Assembly: GCA_019648995.1 (NCBI GenBank)
Contig: BLXT01004146.1
Span: 623,860 to 666,007, forward strand
Length of the DNA stretch: 42,148 bases
DNA from: Plakobranchus ocellatus
Taxonomy: Eukaryota > Mollusca > Gastropoda > Plakobranchidae
Direction: 5' to 3'
A model generated the notes under the pieces. It did no database searches. It saw only the letters and a program-made list of their open reading frames with translations, and had not been told where the DNA came from. The position numbers and the translations under genes were made by a program. Position 1 is the stretch's first letter; the number at the start of each line of letters is the position of its first letter. This document shows positions 27,201 through 39,800 of this stretch, piece after piece.

Positions 27201-30200
27201 CTGGACTGTAGGAAAGAAGCCACTTGTGATGATAGGACAGTGCTAGATTTCCATCAGCCAGATCCTGACCAGGGAACTCTACCTCTGATGCCAGGAGAAG
27301 GTCACTCTGGGTTGAAACAAAAAAAAATATAATGTAATGGTGAAGAAGCCATAATAAATCATGGATTTTAGCTTTTTTCTTTTTCTTTGTTTTATTTTTA
27401 GCGAGAATAGGTGTGTAAATATTGTAAAACAAACAAAACAAAATTATGAAATAATAAAAAAGAAAAGGTGAAGTATTTTAAATTGATTGCAACCAACTTT
27501 TTTAACAGCAGGCTAAATTTTATTTACAGTAGTAATGTAGTGGTACAGTTATTAAAAAGTAATCCGGCAATAAAAGCTGTACTAATGTATAAAAAATGTA
27601 ATGAAATAAAGCTCTTTGAAAGATCTATAGCATAACACATTATTTCACATTATTAGGCAGCATCCTTACAATAGAGAAATCCCTTTTAAATGATGAGAGA
27701 AATTCAAATTCATTTAGGCTGCTGTTCTCTTTCTTTACATCAAAATATGTTGTGTTTGTCTTTCTGTCACTTTATGTAATCTAGAGAAGTTTAAATAAAT
27801 TCAAACATATATCTGCAAACCCTTTCCCTTCTTATTATTTATTTGTATTTACTTTTATAATATTTTTATACTTTTCATTTTATTTATATTAAAATGTACC
27901 CCTCCCCCCTCAAAGTTAAAAATGCTTGGATTCCAAAACAGAACCAATGTGTCTCTAATAAACTGTGGCACCATGGCAAACCAACTGGATGGAATGTTAG
28001 ATTATATCAATCTTTAAAAAATGTTTAAAATGTGACCTGAACTCAATGAAATGCCATTTGAATTGGTCTTAAGGTAAATGTTTTCCTTCTCTGAACGCAA
28101 AAATTTAAACATTCATCACCAATATATGTATTGTGGTAAATATCAGGCAATGCAACAATCAAAAAGTAAAAATTTGTACGCCACTTTGATTACCTTTTTC
28201 CAGTTTTTGTCCTTCTCGTAGACAGGCATGGTAAACCTCAGTAACCTCTTAGTGCTGGCAGACAGAGCAAACAATGTCTCTCCTTCCCCTACAGCAAGTC
28301 CATGAATGGCATGTCTCAACCCGAGCTTTAAGGCGCAACTTGCATTCTCGTCAATATCACACATGGGGCTCTTGTAATAGAAGCGTATGTCTGGTAATGA
28401 TAGAAATTACCACTGTTAAGAAAAATAGTCTCATAACATTGTAATAATACACTCGTATGTTTGCTACACTTCTAGCTTTTTCTTAGGACAACAATTTTAA
28501 TTTAGAAAAAGTAAAGCAAGCCATAAAAAAATTGAAGAACACTAAGCCAGATAACAGTTAATCTACACAAAACAAGGGAATATAGTAACATTTTTTTCCA
28601 AAGATGTTTCATTAAAAAAAAACAAAAAGAAAAAAAAACAAATAAAGCTGATTAAGATGATTTAACTCCAATAGCTAGGGAATGCTGAACTTGGTGCTAA
28701 CTCTTCATTATTCCAAATCCATCTACTGTATATGCCTCAGGGCTAATCCTATTCTAAAATTATAGAATAAAATAAAATAAAAAAAAAATACAAAACTAAC
28801 AGAAAATAGACATTTCATAACATGTATATAATTTATATTTTTTTAAACAGAATGTTTACCACATAAAAAAAACATTAGTTTTCACCTCTTTTCAGTTAAT
28901 GAATATACATTTGAAGACATATATAACTTTCACATATTTAATTGCAGCTTTTGAATTTTTTGCACTGTTTAATGATGAAAGAAAACATAAATTGACAGAT
29001 TTTTTTATGAAATGATGAGTTTATAAATATGACAAGAGAATTTATGCTCCAATTCAATGTTTGAATGAGATGCTTGCTTATGAGATTAAACTCTCATCAA
29101 AGTTTGGTAGTTCCGAATTTTGTATCATATGTGGAAATGTTTGGGCTATGCATTCAGAAAACAGGATACAGTCCTAATGGTAGAGCAATGAGAGGTTTAA
29201 TGGAAAATGAAGAAAGGCAAAGACCATCAAACAAAACTTATAAAGCACCTCACACTCATCAGTGATGGAACAATGCAAGACATGAATCAAAAACAGCTGA
29301 CGCATTGGAATTCTCAGTTATGAAAATTTACTTCTTATATAATTGCCTTCTTTTTTTAAATAATTTGAAAATGATAAGTTTAAAGCTATTTTTATCAAAA
29401 CCAAATTTTAACTTCTTTTTCTCATGTAATTATTAATGGAAACACTAAGAAATTATTTTCAAAATAATATGTTAGGAACAATCATTTTCTAACTGATAGC
29501 AATTCAACCTTGTTGATCCCAAAGTTAATCGTGTATAAAATACTTCCTAAACATGGTTTCATGGAGACTGTTCCTCAAAGGCTCGTTTTGTTTGGCTGTT
29601 TACAGGAATCACTTATCCCCTTCCAAATAGGACTACAAGACAAAAGCTTAAGGAGTGTTGAAAACTAAGATCAGATAGGTAGTGATGATATCGAATTGTG
29701 TGGTTGTATGAACGTGTGAGAGAATGCGCTCTTTCATAAATGAAGCAGACAGAGTTCATGGTTAAGGAATAATTATCTTCAATGTCACCTAACCTCTGAT
29801 GAGATCTTCGGTGAAATTAAATCTGTGCAAGATGTTTGAGCCAGGAAGGTTTGCTTGACTTTTGCAAGCCACAACAAGTTTGGTTGTTTCATCTTTTACA
29901 ATTGTTGCCAGAGCCTGGACTGTACCTGTCACAGCTTCAAGGGAAATCAAAATTGCAGTCTTTGAATGTTAAATAGGATAAATTATTTTTTTTTTCTTTT
30001 GGTTTTTTTTTTTTTGGAACATTAGTTTATTTGCTTGGCTCAAATAAAATAGATGCAAAGCCTTCAAATATTGTCATATTTTATTTTTTTTTTTTTTTTT
30101 CAAACTAGAATAACTCAAATTGTTAAGATATAGTTCGTGAAAAGGTGTTTTGTTATCTCAATAGAAATAAATTCAAAATAACTTTTATAAATTACCAGAT

Positions 30201-33200
30201 TTTTAAATACACTTTATTTCAATCCAATGAAATTGAATGCATTGTTTTATTTCAATATTAAAAAACTGTGAGACATAAGTTTTGAGAAAAAACATTGCCT
30301 AGTATCTTACTGCAATATTTCATGGAATAGTATGAACAAAATCAAACAAATTTTTCACTAAATTTGAAAGAAACACACTTCAAGCCAAATTTACTATTTC
30401 AATCTCAAGTGAAATTTCAAGTAGTGGTATTTCATTAGTTTATAATCAATAAAATGTTTTAAGTGATATCAAGTAAAAGAATATCAAAAACATACAAACA
30501 AACAAACAAAAATTATAGCCTATCAAGCAACTTAAGCCCAGATTTTAATACTTGCATTTGGCTACTTACTGACAAAGCCAAGAATGTTGAAAGATGAAGT
30601 TGGTCTAGCGTCAATGAGAAAAATGTGATTGTCACCTGCTGTTGCAAAAAGAAGTGTGCCTGCATCTCCATTAAACCTTTAGAATTTTATTTTAAAAATA
30701 AAAGAGAGAAGAAGAAGAGATAAGATTTAATACAGCACAATAAATGCAGATAATGTATTTCACCCAATTGGCTTATTACGTTCAATTGAACAAAAAATAG
30801 AAAAAACAAACAATTGACAAGGAAAAAAATATTTAATGATCAAAGGTAGTTACAGGAGATATGCCATTTGAACTGTTGCAAATATTCATTTTGGGTGGAC
30901 TGTAGAGAGAAATGTTTGTATTTTTTTTTCTTTAAGATTGTAATGCTTCCTTATAAATGTCTTACATATTTCTTTTTACTTACAAAAACTTTTGCTTTAG
31001 AGTTTGAAATGATTAGTTAATGAAAAAAATTTTTTAAAATGTCCCTACTTACACCATATGACTTATGGGTTTCTTGAAGAGCCTATGTCGCATGATAAGC
31101 CTTGGCTTTTGTGGATTTGTAAGATCAATAAAACACAGGTTGCCTTTCGCTGATCCAACTGCTGCATACTGCGCAAGACGGCTACAGCACAGAGTTTCAC
31201 CCTAAATAGATTCAATGCAGCGAAAAAATTACAATGCCTATGGTTTAAAAATAGAATAATTTAAAAATAGAATAATTCAAAATAAAAATGAACAGAATAC
31301 AAACTCATCTACATCAATCCTTTTATGCATCAATATTCTAGCTGTCAAAAATGATTTTACAAAAAGATGTGGTTTTAATGTTGAATATCACTGTTGAGTA
31401 AATTAAATAAAGTAAAATCAAAAGGAAATTTTCAAACTCAATAAAAACAATTCTATAATTGGTATAATAAAAAAAAAGCTACATACTGGCTCGCCAATGT
31501 GTATTTCTGACATGAAGGTGCCATCAACTGTTTTCCAGATCTGTACAAGGCCATCTTGTCTCAGTGACTAATTGAAAAATAAAGAGAAATGTGGGACCTA
31601 AATTTTCTGTTAAATTTATGCTTAAAAATGGAGTTTACCTGGTGAAAATGACAATGCGACAAACATTTATAAAGTAAACCACATAATTTTTTACATTTTA
31701 TGTTTCAAAGAGTAGCTTAGAGTAGCATAAAAATGACAACATGACAAACATTGCTAAAAGATAAACCACAGAAAATTCAATGTAAATTTTTTTCTTCTTT
31801 TCTCATCTCTTTTTGTAGGTTTTGTTGTCAATTGCAACCTTTAGCCTATCAAATGGGTGTGTCAAATACAAACAACCACACGTATTAAAATATACTGACA
31901 AAAAAATAATTTGGTTAATCTATTTAACAAACAAAAAGGGCTTCAGCTGCATCTCTTCTCTTTCATAAATTTATAACAGAATCAACGACATAAGATTTCT
32001 GGAGAGTGGCATGTTCTTTCTTAAATCTGAGAGTGTCTTACCACACTGCACTCAGAGCCAATTGCCAGTCCTCCCACACCAACAACATTCCCATGGTGCA
32101 TAGACGCTAGGGTAGTCACAGCATTTTTATCTGAGCAAAGGCAAGACTGAATGAGACCCTGGTGGAATATAAAATTGTCTTTGTTATAAGTGTCTACTGT
32201 GTTATATAAAAGGATTATGTTCAGTTCATTAAGTTCATTTGAAATCTTCAATTCTTCTCTTTGTATGCCATCAATGTTAACAGTAAAAAAGTATAGTAAA
32301 AGAAAACAACCACCAACTCAAACCTATAGAAACAAATGAAACAAGACACTTATTTATCTGTTTCTGGGAGTGTGGTATTTGTATACTTTTTTACTTCTAG
32401 TAAAAAAGTACAAATCACATTTGAAAGAATACACTGCTCTCCAAATGACACTTGACATGAATTATATTATGTTGATGTAAGAGAATGTCATTATATCAAG
32501 CAGAAAAGCAAATAATAATGCTCTTTTGTTTCGACTCTTGCCCTACAATCTTCTTTATTTCCAAAGAGCATACAATATGAACAGATCTACCCTTTTAAAA
32601 GTTGTTTTGTTTTCCCCTGCTAAATGTAGAACTGAGCAGTGGTGAGGACAGTCTACAGGAAAGGATTTCATTTTTTTAAAAAATCACCATGACAGTGCAC
32701 AGAAGAATGTCAAGGAGGCCCCGAAAATGGATAAAAAAGAAATGCTAGAGAGAGCATGTTCATACAAGAAAAATTTTTATTTGAAAAATAGAAGGAAAGA
32801 ATAGAGACATAATATACATATGTTGATATATGCAAGACATTGGTGTCAGTGGAAGCGCTGGATATAATTTCACTGTTATATAAAGAAAAAAATGCTGGCC
32901 GGGGTTTTTAAAGCATAATTTCAACTGATTAAGATTGTTCTTTCTACAGTTATAGTGGCATCAGCGGTGTAGTGATTAAGTGCCAGGCTTGTGATCATAT
33001 GCTCGTGAGTTTGAATCCTTGCTACACCACTATTGTGTTCTTAGGAATGACACTGTACGAAAATTTTTCTTAGTCCAAATGTCTTCAAAATGCGTACATG
33101 ACAAAAATGTTTGTAATCACATCATATATTCTTCATCTAGCCGCCATCGGCGCCCCGCCTGGTGGAGGGCCTAAAAGCCTGAGATCACCTTATTGTGGAC

Positions 33201-36200
33201 TGGCTATATACAAAAACCCAAATACCTTCTTCATCTAGCAGAAACTGCATTGATGCCTGGGAAATCAGAGGATTTGGGGGGGNGAGGAAGAGGAAAGGGT
33301 GAGATTCTGAGACAAGAAACACTCAGAGCCTGCACACTGAGGTTTAGCTCTACAAAAATTCAATTTTTACTGTACTTTTCCTTCACTCATGTCATGGCTG
33401 CATCTTAACTCTTTGTGTCCGGATTTTTTTTCCACATCTGGACAGAGTTTTCTCCCTCTGCTGCTTTCTTTCATAGTGTTAGCGGCCGCTGGGAGCAGCC
33501 ACTCGGTCATTCGTATTGTTCCGTCGGCCGGAGTTATTGAGTTAAATCATTATAAAATTAAAAATCATTGCAAATTCTTACCGTCGGTGACCCCCACACA
33601 ACAGTCTGATAATTAGGACTGAAAGCCAGTGTGGAGATGGGATGTTCTACTTCTATTTTGTAGATTAGAGTTACTTCTTCACCACCAATGCTCAAAAAAC
33701 GCACAACACCATCCTGGTAAAGGTTGATTTTATAAAAATACGAATAGAGACATATTTTACATTTACATGAAAGACTCTCGTTCACATATTCTAAGTACAC
33801 TTTGCGAACAGTCAGGATTTATCATTGGGTTAAAGTAAAAAAAGAAATTAATCTCCCCTTGAAATCTCTTGTATAGAGTTCAAATACAGTAAACTATTGA
33901 TATAGTCAGAACCTCTACTTTGAGAATTCTTCCATCGTCAAAACTGGATAGATGAGCTTTAAATACTGTGCCAAAATAAATACTTCTTAATTTTCAGAGA
34001 AAAGCAAAACAGCATTATGAGGTAGTTTGACATTGCTTTCCTTGCTGCCTTTACTTTCACCAGGTCTTAAGAACTCATAAAGACTGGACCTAAAACCTAT
34101 TATGCAGTGGAGTGCACATAATTGGTCCTTAAAGGTCAAATTCTCTTACATTCTTACATTTTACATACTCTGTTGGTTTTTTTTTTCCTTTCTATACTGA
34201 GTTAATTAATTATTAATTAATTAATTGGTTTGCATCCTAGGTATTTCAAATTAACTGACCTTCACTCTTGATAAGAGTGGAATAAATAAGACCTTCAAAC
34301 TGTTGCTATATCTCTTACCTTTCCTCCTGCATAAAGTCCTGTCACATTGACAGCAATGCTCTGGAGTGATCCAGGTGGCAACATCAGAGTGGAACTCTCT
34401 TTTGAGAAATTCAGTAGAAAAGTGACACATTTTAATGTATTTTGTCTTGCATGAAAAAAAATTAAAATTGAAAACAATAATGTGCACATCATCTGTGAAG
34501 AGATTAATATAAACAATATAAGCATTGATAACTGTCCAACCATTTATTACATAAATACTGAGAACATTTAAAAGTGTTTGCTGCTTAAATTACTAAATGA
34601 TTAATGATTGTCATGGATTGACTTGCTTGTGAGGAGCAGAAATAATTTATCTGCATATACCTTGATCTCTCTTTGTAATTATCAGAATGTCCATCATGTG
34701 TTCTCAGTGAACAACTATTGCCTTGGTGAACTTATCATTTTCTTTTCTTTATCTTCCTGAACAAAATGGCATGACAAAAGCCTCAAAGACTGAGTCCACC
34801 TTGAAGTGGGTGCACTGTGTGCATATACCTGCCATTGCCAAATGGAATGCAGGATGGATAGTGTTAAATATGTGACAGATCTATGTTTCATTTGGCAATG
34901 GAAATAATCAAAATATTGAATTTGAAATAAAAAAAAGAAACTGGTTATATAATATATGTAATATGAAATACTGACGATGACCCAGTAAAAGGTTTAGTTA
35001 TTAAATGACCAGATGGTAATATTCAGTCTCTGGTTGCTTAAAATACACACGTACATAAGCCACTCTCCCCATTTCTGACAATTACTTTACCTGTGACTGG
35101 CATATCTGTTTCTCCTCTTGTCAGACCTCTGTCATATGCATCATTTTCCTCAGGATCAGGAGGATAGTACAAAACTTTGGTTGAACTTTCCTCACTGTCT
35201 ACCTGAAAAATTGCACAGGATTTAAAAAAAAAATTAGTTTCAATATTCACGGACATGCATCCCAAAAGCAATTAGCCAATAAATATTTTCCACAAAGTCT
35301 GATTGACTAGATATGCAAAAAAAGTAACAAAAGAACTTTCATAAACAAAAGATGTCATCAGTTGCATTTAAAGACATAGATAGATAGACCTTCTTTTCTT
35401 ATCTAACTTGCGATGATTTACATCGTTGAAAGTATCAACTACAAAGGTATATATGCTGCCTTATGTCTGTGTTTTTGTCTTGTGATCTTTCAATTTATTG
35501 TTTTTTAAATCTAATTATAATACTGTTTATCATCAACACTATGAGTTTTGTCATAATTACATAACTATTCAGGGGTGCCAATGCCTAGAACTCTTTGGAG
35601 CTTAAAATTATTATCTTTTCAAAAGAGCCAAAACTATTTACAAATAAAGCATCATAAGCCTGAATAAAATCTGTAAAATTATTATATTTTGGGGTCAAAA
35701 CTCTACATGCTTGATGGAAGGACATAGGAAAAAGGTGCCCCAGTGTCTTACATTCTGGGGTAAAAACTCTACATGTTTGATGACAGGACATTGGGGAAAA
35801 GGTGCCTGATGTCTCACATTGTCAGTTCAAAACTCTACGAGACAGGATATGGGGAAAAGGTGCCCCAAGTTCTTACATTGTGGGGTCAAAACTCTACAAG
35901 ATGAATGATAGGACATTGGAAAAAAGGGGGGTCTAGTGTCTCGCATTGTCGGGTCAAAACTCTACAAGCTTAATGACAGGACATTAATGTCCTGGTGTCT
36001 CCGCCTACCCTTTTTTAAAGTTTGGGCCACATTTCCTCAAACAGTAATAACTAAAGTATATGTAGAAATAGCACACATGATGGGTTTATTCTCCCTATAA
36101 ACTATAGAAAAGTTCAAGAGAAAGGAAATTCATGGGCAATCTGAGAGAAGGAGTACGGCGAATAGCAGAAAATACTGTTCCTGTATTGGTTGCTTTGTAA

Positions 36201-36550
36201 AAGCCCAGGCAACTATGCTCCTCTCTCTCTCTTTCATTGAAAACTCTCTGCTTTTATTTATATATGGAATAGCCTTTTGAAGATCTTAAGCTTTCTTTCT
36301 CATTCAAAACATCTTGAGCGTAAAATCATTGATTATAGGGAATTAGTAAAATGGAATTGTTATTATTTATTGAATAATATTAATAATAATAATTATTATT
36401 ATTATTATAATTATTGTTATTTTTATTATTATCATTATAATTATTGTTATATTATTGTTATTTTTATTATTATTATAATAATTATTGTTATTTTTATTAT
36501 TATTATTATAATTATTGTTATTTTTATTATTATTGTTATAATTATTGTTA

Positions 36551-36623
<73 letters not shown>

Positions 36624-36648
36624 CATTATTATTATTATTATTTGTAGC

Positions 36649-36693
<45 letters not shown>

Positions 36694-36736
36694 TATATTA
36701 TTAATATTATTATTATTAATATTATTATTATTAATA

Positions 36737-36806
<70 letters not shown>

Positions 36807-39800
36807 CATACCATCACATAACTTTTACTAAAACTGAACTCAATGGCATTGTACATGTTTAAAAACACCTTCATTACTCTAACTTGTAGAAAGTTTTGAT
36901 GACATTTATGACAAAAAAAAAATTATATTTGAGTAAGAAAAAAAAAATGAAAGTATCACTTGGATAATTGGATGAGGTTTGAAATTATAAAACCCTTACC
37001 TTAAAGAGTTGCCCTCCTTCACAACCAACAATGAAATCTCCTGTTGGAAGCCAAGCAATAGAAACAGGCTTCATGTGCTCAACGACATCTCTTATTGATT
37101 CCAGCTTGTCAGTGTCCTCACCTACAAGACCAGCCACAGAGGAGTCTGGAACTTCCACAGCATATTTGGACATCTTTGTTGCTGGCCTGTCTCCGTCATC
37201 CTTGCCTGTGGCAGAATTTCCTTCTCGATTGGTGGAAGGGATAGCGATTTTTCTGAAAATAATGCATTTTCTTTTGAAGCATGTTAGCAACATAATGTTA
37301 TGATCTTTAGTTTTCAATGTTGGTTTTTACTTTGTCCTCATGTAAAGTTAATTACTTCTACTGTCAAAACTTGATGAGCTCCATTCTCTACTTTCTTTTG
37401 AATTTAATGAAAATAGGCCATAAAAATAAAACTATCTATATATGAGTAGGCCATTTTAATCAATACAAAAGGTTAGCCTCTTCCTCATCTTGTTGTATGT
37501 GAAGAAAAATAACGGTTTTAAAAACATAGCAACCTTTAAATGTGTAAACAATTCTAAACAAAAACAAATACTTAAGGCTTGGTGTCAATGGTGACTCATC
37601 AGCAAAGATAATGTTTTTACTTTTCTTTAAACCTCTATTCTAATTCTACAAGAGAAACCTGCAACTTATGTCATTTGCTGGTAAAAACCATTATTATGCA
37701 GATTGCTCTTTTGGTACATTCTGGCAACATACTTACTGAGGAAGCAAGACAAACTTTGTGTTGCATTGCTCAATGTTCCAGATAGTGATGTTGGTATTTG
37801 TCATCACACATATTTGCCTCCAGTTTGTAACATTAAAAGATACTGTGTTCAAAGGGTCAGGGCTGATTGCAACAGAAGTTAGCTTTGTTCCCTCCAAGTA
37901 GTTCCTGCAGAAAGAATTGCATTTAGCAAAACAAAAATTCATTTAATGGAAATAAAGGATTGATATCTATAATTATTGTTGAGTTTCTGATTCCTTTTAT
38001 CTTTTTTTTTAACTGTTATTTTTATTTCCATCCCCATCTTTACTTTTTTTTTTCTCATTTTTATTTTGTTTTGGATCATAATCCACCAAAGCTATTACCT
38101 TTATTCAACATGGTAAAAGTTGTTTTTTGTTAAACACAGGAAATCATCTCCACATCAAAACATTCAATAACAGACATTATTTTTGTCGGTGTGTTTTGTC
38201 TGTAAGTTTAACTAATGTCTCTCTCTCTCTCTCTCTCCTCCACTCCCTTCTCCCCCTTCTCTTCCTTCTTTATGAAAAAATCATTTTCATGCTCAGCCAT
38301 ATTTTTATGTCACCAGGTCCTATTTTATAAAATTGTGTACTTAAGCTCACCATAAGATAAGATTGAAACTTGGCACATCAGAGATGCTTACGAGGTAATC
38401 ACTCTCAGAAAAAACTATCTTCCTGAAAGCAAGCTCAGCTCCTCCTGGTTACAAAGAGAAAAAAATAAGTTGAGAAAGTTCACTATAGTGCTGTAATTAT
38501 TTACTTGTGGGCAAAAAAAGGAAGGACATTTACATAGTATGAATTAATGAGAAACTCTGATACCATCTCATTCTGTTCAATGCTCTTTTCAAAAGTACCT
38601 TTCAAATTTGAGACATATTTTGTAAAAGTTTGTTTCAAGTACATCATATCAAAATGTATAGAAATGTAATATAACAAGGCTTATTGTAATAGTCATGAAT
38701 CATACATTCAATATCGAAACTGACCTTCTAAGACTGATACTTCAGCATAAGTAGGATATGCATAAACATATATGCTTGGATCCTCTCCATATTCAGCAAT
38801 GGCAATGTGTTTGTTGATTTTATGTACAGCCATTGGTCCAACAGACGATCCTTTAAATGTGAACACTCCATGCTTGCCATCCTTGGAAATTGTTTTCAAG
38901 TTGCGGCCACACTGATATGCCACAACATTTGGCTCTAGAAATGTTAAGGTTGTACCATCATAGCCTTGACACCAGCTGATTTGGAAAAAAATGAAATAAA
39001 GTGAATGTATCTTATTACCTTAAGCAAAATTGTAATGCACGTTTATTTATTTTTCAATCTAAAATCATGTGTATGGATGTTCCCTGATTTGTTGCTCACA
39101 TGACATTTACTGAAATCTCTGCAAGTTCAGCTTTATTTTTTTTTTTTCACCATCCTGCTAGGAGTTATCAGTAATGAAGTGTACCTGTGGATGGTTTTTA
39201 TTTTTAATTTCGTAAGATGCATGATGGTGGTATGAGTATTAATAAATAAGAAAAGTTGAACAACTTATCCTTTTTTTTTAGATAGATAGAGAGATAGATA
39301 GATGGATGGATGGATGGATGGATGGGTGGGTGGATGGATGGATGGGTGGATGAATGAATGGATGGATGAATAAATGGATGGATGGATGGATGGATAGAAA
39401 TCTATAACAACAATAAATATATCACCCCTCTTTCATTATCAAGTGGATTATTTATGATGTTGTTTTACTAGCTTTGACTTCACTCTCATCATTCAAAACA
39501 CTCAATTCTTATGGACTTGTAGACATTTGTTATCTTAAAAGCACATGCTTCTATTTTTCTAACACTTCTAGATCTGGCAATAAATAAGGGCTGTAAGAAA
39601 AAAGCTGTTTTTGTGGGCAAAAAAAACACCTACTTAATTTATATTGTTGTACTGATGAAGCCAAATTAAAAGGCAAAATGTTTTACTGTATTGTACTACT
39701 GCGTCATTTACTTTTGATCACACTTAGTTTAAGGTATTGTTGTCTTTTTTATCCTTTTCAACAATTACAGCAACCACCATTGCATGCACAAAATCCTTAC

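Noticed and set aside
29065-29265. A 66-codon plus-strand frame in CFAP43 intron 13
   Set aside because: Chance-length frame, no domain or repeat family recognised.
32966-33029. A tRNA gene
   Set aside because: The stem and CCA are present but the 63-nt length and lack of a proper anticodon arm indicate a SINE head.
36277-36862. A 184-codon plus-strand frame rich in Ile
   Set aside because: Reads through the ATT array inside CFAP43 intron 5, antisense to the gene.
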